A stretch of 64,000 nt of DNA. It comes from Arbacia lixula. Taxonomy: Eukaryota > Echinodermata > Echinoidea > Arbacioida > Arbaciidae. Positions 1 to 11,886 of this stretch are shown piece after piece. Positions within the stretch are counted from its first letter, which is position 1, and each line of letters begins with the position of its first letter. The translations under genes were made by a program, and so were the position numbers. The notes under the pieces were generated by a model. That model ran no database searches and was not told the DNA's origin. It was given only the letters and a program-made list of their open reading frames with translations. Where the stretch lies: contig OZ022591.1 of assembly GCA_963669155.1 (NCBI GenBank), positions 7,428,394 to 7,492,393 on the forward strand, written 5' to 3'.

Positions 1-228
1 ATTTGGCCAGTCATCACTACTGTAGTTATTTAGATGAAGATGAGTTTAAATTTCCTAACATGAAGAAATAGGGCCAATTGCAGGCAAAAATTGAGATTTC
101 GCTTATTCTCTGAAAGAGTTACATACCTTGTCCCTAAACATTTATTGTTATTTATTTCAGAATTGTAATTAAATTGCCATAGCACAACAAGAAAATTGCT
201 ACAAGTAAAATAATTCACTTTTCTGTAC
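1..228. other. DISP3 intron (left edge of window)
   Basis: Intron following DISP3 coding exon 5. AT-rich, no recognisable exon or repeat. Confidence 0.6.
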
Positions 229-389
229 CTGAGATGCCATATTAGCACCGAAAGCCCCTGCGGTGGTGATGGAGGTGAAAAACGTAGCAGCCCCCGCTGT
301 GCTAATGGTATGGCCCATCCTGACTGCAGGGTCTTTGATTGCGTCAGCTTGGCGGAATGTATTGACAAAAACAAACACATCGTCCACGC
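229..389 (-). CDS. DISP3: DISP3 coding exon 5 (GVDDVFVF motif)
   Basis: 161 bases. Acceptor GCATATAG|GCGTGG, donor TCTCAG|GTACAG. Encodes VDDVFVFVNTFRQADAI, then RMGHTISTAGAATFFTSI and TTAGAFGANMASQ. The adjacent Asp pair is the conserved charged site of RND-type and Patched/Dispatched transporters. Later exons lie left of base 1 and are not visible. Confidence 0.93.
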
Positions 390-3300
390 CTATATGCACA
401 GGGTGAAATAAACAGGAGAATAGTGCAGCAAACTGTGAAATTAAAGAGTGGTTTTTCAGTAAGTAAATAAGTAATTTCAGTAAACTCAGTAAGTGAAACT
501 ACACTCAAAAAATAACAAAACTGAGGAAAATTAGTGGTGGAGCTCAGATGGAAACCTGTGATGGGAAATGGGATGACTGAGAGACCAGAACGACCAATAA
601 TTTGGCTTCATAAACAATCAGCAGTGATCCCATTTTCATCTATTTTCATGTTCATCTATCAATATTTAATTGCATTTGTCTCCACTCATTATTTTTGTGC
701 TTTTATCTGGAGGTTTTTCCACATGTTTCTGATGTCTTGTGAAAGAAAAAGAAATGAATTTTTTCACATCAAAGCTCATAATTTGGGTAAAATCAGATAC
801 AAGATCCGATCAACCAGTGTAACATCATGAAGGAGTAATAAGCACAGCAACAGCAGTTTGAAAGTATAATGATAAGGACGGATCGGAAGTGATTTCTCAT
901 AGCACTACTCCATCCTATAACTGATTTCTTCTCTCTCTGTCACCCTCCCTTGGCATACACTGAACAGGTAATAACATGACTTCTATTCCTGTAACCGAGG
1001 TACAGGGCTGTGAGGTGCTTGGACACAACTCAGTCTGTCAACAACTATGTCTGGTAACACAGACAGCTCCTTTGGCTTCAGAGGAGGAGCGAGGAAAGGA
1101 TTGGAGCATAGTCTGTGTTACCAGACATATTTGTTAATAGACTGGGTTGTGTCCGAGCACCTCACAGCCAAGTACCTAGGCATACTATTATTTATGTCAC
1201 CCAAGCTTGTAACGATAGAAGAATCAGCTCAAGATAACTCACCAATGCCGATGATGACAAAGACAGACACAACATTGAGCAGGCCGAGCGCCTTGATGCC
1301 GAAGAAGACGCGGTAGCAGAAGAAAGCGCAGCAGAAGGAGAAGGCGATACCCAGCAGGCCGCAGAAGCAGAGCCACGGGGAGAAGGAGGTGAAGACGAGG
1401 AGGAGGAGCAGGATGGCTAGGAAGGTTGGGATGGAGAGGAGGACGTCAGAGTGGATGGTGTGGGAGACCTCCTCATCAAAGAGTTCGGTGCCACCGTACA
1501 AGACGTCAACTTTGCTGAGGGATTGGAGGAAGACACAATGTGTGAAGCATTATGTATGTATTCATTCATTCATTCATTCATTATTAATTTATTCATTGTC
1601 ATTCACTTGCTCACTCACTCACTCACTCACTCACCCACCATTCATTCATTTATTCACTAATTCATTTGCTCCTTCCATGCTTCATTCATTCATTTATCAT
1701 CTATTCATTTCTTCCTTCATTCATTCAATAATTTATTTGTTCACAAATTCATTGATTCATTTATCACCAATCTCTTCAATTCATTCATTCATTCATTCAT
1801 TCATTCATTCATTCATTCATTCATTCATTCATTCATTCATTCATTCATTAACTTCTATCTATATCTTATATTGAACTGGATAATTTCTGTCACATCACTG
1901 CACCTAGCCTTTTACCAATCAAATAATAACACAACATGGTGGCAGCGGTGGGATTGAGAAGTAAAATGACTGGTTTGGCAGTTATTGACAGGTTAAAGGT
2001 CACTTCCTGTGGCTAGCCACTTACTCTGTAGATGCCTTGTCCAGGAGATCGATGTAGGAGTAGATGAACTTTTTGTATGCCGAGTACTCCTGTGAGGGCG
2101 CCATTGATCCATCGCCAACAGGCTTCCCAAACCAGAACTAGACCAAGAATACATAAAGAGAAGTTTAAAAAAAAAAAAAAACAATACATGAAGCACGGTA
2201 CAAATTAATACACCCAAAAGCAAGTTTTCATGCTATTTATGATCCAAACCAAATTGAAAATCTGAAAATTTGAATTGAACATTTGAATTTGAATAGTTTG
2301 CAATAATTAAATACCCACATATGCAGCATAACAATGATCTGACAACCATTATTGATCCCAATGTACATCGAGCTGTTAGTATTTATGACACCGTAGTTTA
2401 TCATGTATACAAAAATAAAATATTCTTTTAATGAAAACATGCTGTAGGTGTAGGTGACAGGGCATTCAGGGGTAATTTAAATTTATAAAGAAATTTTAGG
2501 CATACAGCCTGTGTATTTTTTTCCCATTCATTTATAGGATGGAGCATGTATCCTTACTACTGGGTGTCTGCCTAAAATTTCTTTGTAAATACTCTTTTAC
2601 TGAAAATATATTGTACGTAGTTTCAGTACACACAGGTTTGAATCCCTCTGGTTCCAAGAATTTTTATCCTGACTTGTTTTGCTTTTGCTCAATACCCACC
2701 TCCGTCCTGATGAACTTTGACCTGCGAGAGCTGCTGTTCATGTGGGTATCGACGAACCAATAGAATGTTTGCTCCTTCATGGCCATGCTCAGCGTACCGT
2801 TGATGTCCGCCAGCTCACTACCCATGCTGTCATACCGCACCTAGCAACAACAAAAGTAAAAGCTTAAAGATAATCTCTAAAATCATCAAAATTTCTTGCG
2901 GGGAGAGATTTTAATTTTATGATGAGTAGCATTTTATTGATTTGTAATTGTTTTCAGGGAGAGTTCCACTTCATGATTAGTATCATTCAATTAGTTTGTA
3001 ATGCTGTTTCCTACTTCATACAACAGATCATGTACTCTCTGAAGCTACAACAGGGAACAACATTCATGTTCCATCCAAATTTGCTAAGCAATGTGGGAAG
3101 ACACATGCTGTCATATTGTACCTAAAATATTGTACCAAAAAAAAGGGAGAAGAAGGTGAAGAAGAAAATCTCCAAAATCAAACATTGTTTTCAAGAAAAA
3201 AAAAATCGTTTCATGATTAGAATCATTCTTTTGTTAGCTGTTGTCTAGTTCATATACATAATATGGATCATGTCCACCATAACATTCGATATCATGTGTC

Positions 3301-5035
3301 ATGTTTTTAGAGAGAGTTTTCATTTCAGTATGAGTATCACAATGTTGCTTTTGTAAAGCTGAACATTCCCTTCTTTATACATGTTTAGTACCTCATGTCC
3401 TCCGTCAATCTGCCACAATTCCTGGCAACGCATCAAAATTTGCTATGCATTATGGGAAGATGCATATTTGATTACATGAAGCATTTTTTTTCTTTTAATG
3501 TACTTCTGTATTAAACTTCTGCTCCTGTAATTGTTCACTGAAATTAACAGACAGTAACAGACAACACAGAATAATATTTTTGGCCCACAACAAAACATGC
3601 TGTAGATGCGTTTTGCGAATGAAGACACATATTTGAGTATTGTGTAGCATGCTGTCTCCTTCTGTAGTCACATTATTTACGATTTGAAGTTTTGGCAAAC
3701 TGACATTACTTATTACACTTTGAGACACAATAATGTCATGTTTAAACAATATCAATAAATTGTATGTTACAGAAATGGAGCTTAACAGATAAAACAGACC
3801 CCCCCCCCCCCCCCCTCCCCACCCCTTCCTTCCAACTTAATCCCTGATTCATCCTGCAAACTTTTGGGTAAAAAAACAACACAATTTGGCAAAAAAATCT
3901 TTCATTGGCATTCACCCTGAAAGCTTGCATCTGTCGCCTTGCTTACAAAGTTATGGCTTTGCATATTTTGCTATTCAATTTTATTCAATGTTATTGTTGT
4001 TGGCATTTCAACAGCTGGTGTCAGCTGCAGTACACTGTAAACAGTACATGAAACTATGTACAAACATTGTGTACAACACTATTATCTTGGCAAGAAGAAA
4101 TAAAAACATAAAGGCTGCTTTATCATCAGTCCACTAGTATTATTGGTAACAAATAATGCAACGGTGTGATCATGTATTGTGATGATTTCAAATTGAAATG
4201 TTTCACTAGGAAAAGCAACAATGGCTGTGAATGTGAAAATGTCACAGAATAAAGAGAACCTTGTGATAAACTCCAAGGGTAGAGTCAATATATACATGCA
4301 ATGAAATTTCTTCATGCATCCCTTTGTGGGTGACTAAGTATTGTTTGCCTGTTTTCTTCAAATGTAGCACCATCATCTACATGTAATCATACCCATCTTC
4401 TTCAATTACATGTATGTGAGCCATACTCATCTAAATTTCTATATTTTATGACACATGAGATTGGACTCTGCATTGTTGTTTTCTACGGAGGGCTAGACAT
4501 CCTTTTTTCGTGTACTTGCGCATAGGGCCCCAAATTAGTTTTCAAGACTTTAGGTGTTGGGCATTTGTGTGAACCGGGTGCCCGCTAGAGTCAAGCACAT
4601 CAGGATGGGGGCATTGTAATTTCAAGATACAGGTAAAAACAAAAAAGAGCAAAGAATGTTTGATAGAATATTGACCAGTACACAGTATGCATAAAACCTT
4701 TTGAATGAATTATATTAAATGGATCTATGGGGGCTGAGAAGGACCAAAGCTGTTGAAAGCATTGATATTTGATCCCTTTGTTTGCTATACAGTACATAGT
4801 TTAGCCAGGTGACTTAATTCTCACGTGCTGCTTCTAAATTGAAATCCAGTTTTTATCCATGTAAACATGATAAGCCTACTGCAAATTCACATAATTATTG
4901 ACTTCCTGTTCATATACTTGACTCTTTAGGGATGTTGTTGCGATATACATGTGCAATGTACTCAAAACAGGGAATTAGGAATTAGAAGTCTCCTTCTCTC
5001 TCTCCATGTTTCTTTCTATCAGAATGTATGTTTCA

Positions 5036-5091
<56 letters not shown>

Positions 5092-8000
5092 TTTCTTTTC
5101 TGTCTGCAAACAAATCAATGTCTGTCTGTCGCTCTCTTCAGAAACTCTCTCCCTCCACCCCCCCCCCTTTCTCTGTCTGTCTGTTCCCTGATTTTTTTCC
5201 TTCCATTTGGCGAATTGCCGGGTAGTTTCTGCAAACACATCAGTTTTGCAGTAATTACATTGTACATTCACGTGCCATATCATGTGCATAGAAATATTTT
5301 AGTTTGAGAAAATCAGTCATAACTTGCATGAGTGCTCCCAGTAAATTCACCATTATGCATAAAAAAGAAAATTCTTTGATAAGAAGCATAAAAAAGCATA
5401 GATGTGTAAACTATCTGTGCAACTCCGAAAAGAGATTCGCTGTAGCATTGTCATGACTTGGTTATGACAAAGAACATGTTTACAAATAATAATTTTATGG
5501 AATAAATATTGCTATCCTGCAATGATAAATGTTACTGAATTCTAGACTGCTTTCAGGCTGTAGGACATTTCTGATATCAACTGATAAACAGAGTCTATAG
5601 TACTCTGAGGGTGCATTATGCTCAATTCGTGAAAGGCAGAATCAGCTTTTTAAAACGCTGATTGCAAACGCTCATCCAAAACGCCATTTACGGGGGTACT
5701 GTTTATGCTTAACTTTTTTGAGCTCGAGAAAAGGTTGATTTCGTGAATATGCACTGCGCATGTGCTAGTTCGTTGACCCAAGAAGGCAGGTCAAACTGGG
5801 GTGCGCGCTTTTCAAAAGCTTTGAATCGAGTACTTTCATAAGGGTCGGCTGGCTGTAGCGGACGGCTGCACAAATTTTCACCTGAACCGAAAAGGCATTC
5901 AGATGATGTCATTTAAAAGCGTATACATCACTTCTGCATTAATGCTTCCCTGTTAAACATGATTAGTCAGAATCGGCAATCGCAAACGCACCTTCATAAT
6001 ACGTTTTGAAACAATGTTTTGAAACAGCATTTTTTTTTAAATAAGCTTGAACGCAACCGCGTTTTGAACTTATAACGCTGCTTAATGCTGCTTTTGGCCC
6101 CCAAAAGTTGAGCATAAACACACTCTAAAGGGGTGTCTTCATTAGCCTGATGTGGGCGAAATAGCGAGCTTGTTCTGATCAGGTTAGCTCGCCAGATCAC
6201 GAAATAGCTAGCTATTTGCGTCTTCATTAGCCAGATCAGGCAAAATAGCCAGCTATTTGGTTGAGAAAATTTCCCAAGAAATCTTGGGCTAGATGGAGCT
6301 AGCTCAGATCGTCTTCATTAGCCTGAAAATTTCTCGATCCCGGCATGCATCAGCGCCCACAGGGCATTGTTTACGTAATAGGTTTTTACACATGCGTGAA
6401 TGCGAGCTCACAACCGAAGCCATGCGGCCGTGGCCTATTCCCGTCGCACACTGCTGGTATGTGCGAAACTCGGGATAATTTATGCAACCCGAGCTCGAGC
6501 TTACGTATCCCGAGTTTCGAGCTAATGAAGACGCGATTGCAACTTCAGGCTAGTTCCCCGGATCGGGCTAATGAAGACGCACCTTAAGACTAGTCACTCT
6601 ACCATTCTCCTCTTTTCTCAGGGGAAGAAATTGAGAATGATTAGTCTACTGCAACCAGACCCCTTTATTGAATAATTTGGTTTAGAAATGGCCAAACAGC
6701 CTGAACACAAGGCTATCTTAAAGCATGCATATGTGATAACACTACCCTCAGGTCTGTCTAAGTGTCTCACAGCGCATAATAAATCATGAATGGCCGATGT
6801 AAGGAGTTGGCCTTGTAAGAACATCACAAGAAAAGAGCTGGTATATATCGCAGTACATGTACGTCTTTTCAGACAGGTTTTACGGAATAGACGAGATATG
6901 GGAGAGCACCTCGTGATGTCACAAAATTGACATTTCAAAAAATCACAACTTTCTTATCCTTTGACAAATTTTCGTCAAACCATTACTAAACCGTCACTAA
7001 TATGTTTCTTTCATGTTTCTGCTTTTAGTGAAACAACTTATCTTCAGGGTAATCTATCCCTTTAATGACTATGTAATTCAGCCATGGCTGCCCAAAATTG
7101 TACCAATAAGCCTTTCTTCAATTGAATTAAATAGAATTGAAGCTACTGAATATATATTGTAACCACAATATGCTGAAACTGGAACCATTCAAAGTCCAGT
7201 TTTTATGAGATCCCAATGTTGCAATACATGTTTTGAATGAACATGTTAATGTCAAGATTTTTCAAAGTTGTATATGTGTTATGTGTACTTGTATGTGCAT
7301 GAAATAGTGTGGATGTGTTTGTTCACAAGTAGCTGCGAGAGCTATGAAGTTGATAAGTACACAAGTGCATGAACAGTGAAGGTGTGGGGGGGGGAGCGAT
7401 GGATGAGATAGGACAACAACAGACAATGACAGACATACTGTAGACAGAAACAAAGACAGACATATACAGAGACAAAGGCCGTGTTTATCAACTTTTCAGA
7501 AATTTAAACGCGTTTCCAAAGGCCTTTACGAACGCGTTTCCACATGCGTTTCCAAACGCGTTTAAAAATATGGTGCGTTTACCAACTCCAAAGACCTTTA
7601 CGAACGCGTTTCCAAATGCGTTTCCAAACACGTTTAAAAAACGGTGCGTTTATCAACTCGATCGCCCAAGTCGAAAACCGGCCTTGTCACCCAAAACATG
7701 TGGTTTAAACGCATTTCAAAACAGCTTTGCGTTTATCTCACTTCTTTCAACGTGTTTAAAATTGAAACACGTTTAGGATCGTACAAATTTGCGTGTTTCA
7801 AAACAGCTTTCCAAACCCCCTAATCAAAACACCTTTGCGTTTATCAACTCGTTTAAACGTGTTTTCAAAAATTTAAACGCGTTTGGAAACCTTAATTCTA
7901 TAAAAAAAAAAAAAAAAGAGTTGATAAACACGCCCAAAGAGTGAAATAGCTGCACAGGAGAAGCAGAGGAAGAGGAAGACAAATAGAGTGATGGAGGAAC

Positions 8001-10833
8001 AGATCAATGAATATACTGTAGATTCAGATGGAGAAAAATAGCCAATGTGAGATAAAAGGACAATTCTAATAGAGAAGGTGGAAGGGAGAGTATTGTAGAA
8101 CACTTTACAGAGGGAGAGAAAGAGAGATCACTCAAACAAAAGACTTGAGAGAGGATGGGACAACTATGGGATAACTACAAAATACATACTGTGAAAAAGA
8201 GAAGGAATTAGCAAAGTTTAATCGATGCCAAAGGAAAGTAGGGAGGAACACATGGAAGTACACACTTGCACATGCACTTATGACATGACAGATTAAATAA
8301 TCCTTGTCAACATGTCATGATGACTTGGTTTAATTTGATTCCACTTAACCAGATGTGTGACAGACAAACAGCTGCTCTATTGGCTTAATGAGTATTATTT
8401 GGAGCTTAGTGTATAAATGGTAAATACATGTAAAGGGTTAAACAATGTTTGAAATGTGATTTTTTTAATTTTGTAATCAAAATGTTTTTCTTCCATGAAA
8501 ACAGGAAGGTACTCTCAGCTTTAGGCTTCTCATGATCTAAAATTGTCACATGGTTAAAGGATTATGTAGTTCTAACCCAAGACAACTTTCTGTTTAGACC
8601 CTCACATTTTCTGAGAGGGTAATTAATTTGAGTTTAAAGTGGTCTCAATTGAATACACCCACTATCATGATGTAAGATTGAAGGGTGTAATTGCAATTCA
8701 TTCGTGTTTCGTGTACAAACTTACTGTACTACACTGTACATGAAGGTGTTAACAAAGTGATATCATTGATCAATAATAATTAAAAACTAAACTCAAATCA
8801 ATCTCAAATTTGCACATAGCAAAGTTGAGGGATGCCACATTTGTTGAGGGCAAGTTTGTGATAAATATTTCATGTACTAAAACTAAAACACTAAGTAATC
8901 ATAATTTCAAATGCTGACATCTCAGGACCAACCATAACATTGTGTTTGTCTGTGTGTATGAGATACATGTAATGAAATCGAACAATGCAATGTATCTACC
9001 AGTACATTAAGTGCAGTGGTGTGCATAACAGATTTCGTGGAAGATTTACATGTAACTTGATCATGTTACTTTCCTGACCAAGGACAACCAAACAGTCGGT
9101 CAGTAAACATTACAACCAGCTTGCCAACAAAGACAGATTGGGAATATTGTAAAAGAAAAAATCAGTGACTCCACTTCTGCCAGTTTGATTTTTGTCAAGG
9201 GCCTGAAAATCACAAAAAATATATCTGTTTACAAAATAAGCATATGGACATACAATGGTGAGGCAGGAAAAGAACCCTACAAGTATATAAATGCTTCTTT
9301 CTGAATCAATATCACCCAGAGCAACAAGATCAAGATTGCCTTTGTACGCCAACAGTTCTCAAATTATGGATTGTTTGGATGAATGGACAAAAGAACTGTT
9401 CTTTGGCTTGAATAGTTTGAAAGGTTCAAATATAATCTAGATATGCATCGCATGAAAGGTGCAAGAGTTATACCCCACTTTCTGGTACATATGCCCCCTT
9501 ATGAGAAGTATCATTTAGTATTTTATTATCATTTGATGTACTGGAAATCAACAGAAAATGAAAAAGGCAAAAACTGTCTGAAACTCACCATATCGCCGAC
9601 TTGTGAAGGGAAGAAGTAGGTCATGAGGGAGTTGGGTGGGAGGCAGTGGTCAAACTGGGCTAGGGACGGGTCATCCCGCGAGTGGATGTTCCGGGCGCAG
9701 AACCTTGTAAAGTCAGGATGCCGCATGATGCTCATCTCAGTGTCGTGGATGGTCTGGAGTCGCTCAGGCGTGAAGATGTTCTCGTCCGCTCCCTTCGCCA
9801 TGTAAACGAGCTGTAGCCGCCATGATTGGTAGCGGTTGAAGTACTGATTCGACCGCTTTCGGATAAGGTGTGTTCGCTCGTTTTTATCATCATCAGATCC
9901 AAATTGATTAACATCATCAGACATTGCGTTATTCGCTGCACTTTCAATGTTGTTTTTAATGGTGTTGTTATCACTGTTTTTAAGTTGAACATTGTCGCTT
10001 TTCAGGGTTTTCGCATTGTTATTGGGCATAGGGTCATGATGAATATTCATGAAGTGGCTTGGAGGGATCTGGTTGAATACATCATCTGCTATGTCTGCTC
10101 CCTGCGCTTGGTATGGATTAATCCTCGCATCATTAATCTCAGCAGAATCGCCTGGTGTCGGAGCCTGCCCCGGCTCTAGCTCCCCTTGGTCAGCAGATAA
10201 TGAGTCAAAGGTCAGATGTCCTTCCACGCTTCGTCTTGGGCGCGTGGGAAAACTCTTATCCTTCTGTGCAAGCTGGAACATGTCCCTGTGCAGGGTGGAT
10301 GGATGGTTGGGGATCTCAAACGCGTCCAGTGACTTATCCCACTCCGGCGCTGGTTTCACTACCTTGATTGCGATAGCACCCAAGAGGACTGATAATGCAC
10401 TTACTACAATCAACGTAACGATGCTAAAGGGAACATTCGTACAGACCCTCCCTATCTTCACACAGAATCTGTGCAGTTCAACGTCTTTGTTCTCATCCAC
10501 ATAATTTGGATTGGACGATAATCGGGATTGCCGCGTATCACGAGCCTCATCTGCTCTGCTACTGCCCTGAAGTCCTGCTTCACTGCTCGATAAATCCGAA
10601 GTACTCGAGTTCGGGGATGACCCCGATGACGACGAAGACCCGGACAATGACGAGGCGGCCACAAGATTCCTCAACTCACGAGGGCGGTGCACGTTGGCCG
10701 CATAAAACGTGACATCTTCGTCCCCCTCCCAGTCTTCGATTTGGGGCTTGAGTCTTAGTTGGCCCACCATGGTGTCTCCTGGTGAGGTCTTTGGCTGCCT
10801 TCCACAAGTCCTACTGAACTGCTTATGGCTCAA
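229..10833 (-). CDS. DISP3: Dispatched homolog 3 (DISP3/PTCHD2-like), 5' five coding exons, gene continues left of window
   Basis: Join in transcription order: 10833-9589, 2840-2700, 2137-2025, 1514-1243, 389-229. Lengths of 1245, 141, 113, 272 and 161 bases keep frame through all junctions (phases 0,0,2,1,0) and give 644 residues. Residues about 1-130 are a cytosolic, serine-rich tail, followed by TM1 (about 136-158) and a long extracellular loop containing the family-typical DAFEIPNH. The fourth and fifth exons hold three further membrane helices of the sterol-sensing domain, with the RND-family motif GVDDVFVF at the fourth helix and then TAGAATFFTSITTAGAFGAN. The GVDDVFVFxNTxRQA stretch and loop motifs (EFYW/TFYW, LYGGTxLFDxEV) fit DISP3 better than DISP1 or Patched as I know those families. 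DISP3 is a multipass ER/plasma-membrane protein linked to sterol handling and Hedgehog-related signalling in vertebrates; its role here is inferred. The C-terminal half is outside the window. Confidence 0.92.
997..1178. mobile_element. Foldback element family B, copy 1 (DISP3 intron)
   Basis: Arms GGCTGTGAGGTGCTTGGACA and complement near 1150-1172; ATGTCTGGTAACACAGAC pairs with GTCTGTGTTACCAGACAT. Confidence 0.82.
1243..1514 (-). CDS. DISP3: DISP3 coding exon 4 (sterol-sensing domain helices)
   Basis: 272 bases. Acceptor CCCTCAG|CAAAGTT, donor GGCATTG|GTGAGT. Encodes KVDVLYGGTELFDEEVSHT followed by three strongly hydrophobic segments (VLLSIPTFLAILLLLLVF; LCFCGLLGIAFSFCCAFF; LLNVVSVFVIIGIG), the start of the sterol-sensing domain. 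Phase 1 splits the Gly codon before the VDD motif, so the signature is joined only after splicing. Confidence 0.92.
1557..1855. repeat. (ATTC)n microsatellite, partly decayed
   Basis: Tetranucleotide TTCA/ATTC run, pure at 1781-1850, with CACT-type interruptions near 1608-1635. Confidence 0.95.
2025..2137 (-). CDS. DISP3: DISP3 coding exon 3
   Basis: 113 bases, phase 0 in and 2 out. Acceptor GGTCTAG|TTCTGG, donor CTACAGA|GTAAGT. Encodes FWFGKPVGDGSMAPSQEY and then KKFIYSYIDLLDKAST, the end of the extracellular loop before the sterol-sensing domain. Confidence 0.88.
2700..2840 (-). CDS. DISP3: DISP3 coding exon 2
   Basis: 47 codons, phase 0 to 0. The minus-strand acceptor is TTGCTAG|GTGCGG at 2841/2840 and the donor GAG|GTGGGT at 2700/2699. 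It encodes VRYDSMGSELADINGTL and then TFYWFVDTHMNSSSRRS, the second part of extracellular loop 1, directly continuing the loop of exon 1. A degenerate copy of its acceptor and first bases lies upstream at 3104-3126. Confidence 0.9.
2815..3440. repeat. Degenerate tandem duplication around the DISP3 exon 2 acceptor
   Basis: CATGCTGTCATA...ACCTA at 2824-2843 recurs at 3104-3123, and AATCTCYAAAATCA, TTTCATGATTAG-like and ATTTGCTAAGCAATGTGGGA / ATTTGCTATGCATTATGGGA blocks recur in the same order at offsets near 280-390 bases. Confidence 0.6.
5036..5090. repeat. (CT)n microsatellite
   Basis: Uninterrupted CT dinucleotides. Confidence 0.97.
5607..6128. mobile_element. Inverted-repeat element with AAACGC subterminal repeats
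   Basis: Ends GAGGGTGCATTATGCTCAA and TTGAGCATAAACACACTCT. Many AAACGC/GCGTTT words inside (5658, 5669, 5682, 6000, 6058). Confidence 0.6.
6133..6587. mobile_element. Inverted-repeat element with TCTTCATTAGCC repeats
   Basis: Left GGTGTCTTCATTAGCCTGA, right GGGCTAATGAAGACGCACC. The same 12-mer recurs inside at 6221 and 6311 and inverted at 6522. Confidence 0.65.
6586..6710. mobile_element. Foldback element fragment, same family
   Basis: GACTAGTCACTCTACCATTC on the left; AGTCTACTGCAACCAGACCC, CCTTTATTGAAT and AACAGCCTGAACACAAGGCT on the right. Confidence 0.6.
6870..7065. mobile_element. TTAA foldback element family D, right half only
   Basis: ATATGGGAGAGCACCTCGTG, TGATGTCACAAAA, CCTTTGACAAATTTTCGTC and TATCCCTTTAA match the right arm of the family. 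Confidence 0.78.
7489..7934. mobile_element. Inverted-repeat element packed with ACGCGTTT words
   Basis: Ends CCGTGTTTATCAACT...AGTTGATAAACACGCC. More than ten ACGCGTTT/AAACGCGT-like words. A short deleted copy is at 15846-15928. Confidence 0.7.
9589..10833 (-). CDS. DISP3: DISP3 coding exon 1
   Basis: Encodes residues 1-415. The donor on the minus strand is ATATG|GTGAGT, with the exon ending at 9589. The first ATG of the open frame (10833) is taken as start; a second in-frame Met is at residue 22. The exon covers the serine-rich cytosolic N-terminus, TM1 and most of extracellular loop 1. That loop has a dibasic RPRR-S site at residues 198-202, an Asn/Asp-rich stretch at about 268-320, and a conserved block around residues 365-412 (HPDFTRFC, LPPNSLMTYFFPSQ). 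The exon is unusually long for this gene because TM1 and the loop are encoded without interruption. Confidence 0.92.
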
Positions 10834-11273
10834 GGAATATCTACCTCTTCCTGAGCCTCAACACATATCTATGACACGGAAGATAATTCCACTGCAGATG
10901 TCACATGCAGATGTCTAAACGTCCATCGCATCAAGGTCTATGTATTCTACACTGAACCCCAACATTCATGTACACAGCACATCATGATGAACATATTCCT
11001 TGGATCAGACGTCCTGCCTCTTTAGATCCTTGGACATTCCTGAACAAATTATGGAGACAGAAATCGTTTTCTTCAGTTGAAACAGGGTGAATGTTCTCAG
11101 GTTTAGAAGATTAGGTGATCTGTTCTCCTCGCATCTAATGCTCCAAATGAATCATGAAGCACTATGATATGATCCGTTCTTCTCGCATTACTTCCTTAAA
11201 AGGACACCTGGAGCTCGGCTCAGCCATCAGGAATTGATCATTTTCATCAGTGTACTCCGCAACGTCATTGAAC
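10834..11273 (-). other. DISP3: DISP3 5' UTR portion with upstream splice acceptor
   Basis: Upstream of the start codon the minus strand stays exon-like back to a good acceptor at 11274/11273: a T-rich tract, then CCCTCTGTGCAG|G. This implies at least one non-coding first exon further right, between 11.3 and about 27.8 kb, which I cannot place. Inference from splice signal only. Confidence 0.5.
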
Positions 11274-11348
11274 CTGCACAGAGGGTAAAAAAGATATAGA
11301 CAGGACAAAAGGTTAGCTCGTGTCTGAACTATTATACAAGAACTTCTT

Positions 11349-11403
<55 letters not shown>
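11349..11403. repeat. (CT)n microsatellite upstream of DISP3
   Basis: CT dinucleotides with few interruptions, about 80 bases upstream of the DISP3 5' UTR acceptor in + coordinates. Confidence 0.95.
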
Positions 11404-11405
<2 letters not shown>

Positions 11406-11614
11406 TCCTTGAGGCATACAAAAGAAACAATAGGTTAAGTTCACAACCTAGCCAGTAGATTTGTGTGCAATCAAAATAATGAAATGCAAAATCATTCTGA
11501 CGCACACAATTAGCCTACGTTCTAGACTGTTAGTGTTGAGAGTGAACTTTTTTGTGCCTTGCACTGCAATCAAAATTACATGTAGGTCTGGACACAAAGA
11601 CCAATACACTTTCC

Positions 11615-11627
11615 TTTCTTTCTTTCT

Positions 11628-11670
<43 letters not shown>

Positions 11671-11744
11671 TCTCTCTCTCATTCTATCACTATCTCTGTC
11701 TCTCTCTATTTCTCGATCTCTCCCTCTCTATTTCTATCATTCTC

Positions 11745-11798
<54 letters not shown>

Positions 11799-11886
11799 TT
11801 CTCACTCTCTCTCTACATATATATCTATCTCTCTTTCTCTCTATTCCTCTCTCTACCTCTCTCTTTCTTTCTATTTCTCTTTCTCC
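11615..11886. repeat. CT-rich compound microsatellite
   Basis: CT dinucleotides with TCTA/TTTC interruptions. Confidence 0.93.

Larger units (their letters stand above)
2841..9588. other. DISP3 intron 1 (6.7 kb)
   Basis: No convincing exon seen on either strand. Holds a degenerate tandem duplication (2815-3440), a poly-C run (3799-3815), a CT microsatellite (5036-5090), foldback elements at 5607-6128, 6133-6587, 6586-6710, 6870-7065 and 7489-7934, and purine-rich DNA at 7950-8150. Confidence 0.7.

Noticed and set aside
1389..1874. 161-codon frame rich in SFIHSFIH
   Set aside because: Translation of the (ATTC)n repeat plus the antisense of DISP3 exon 4.
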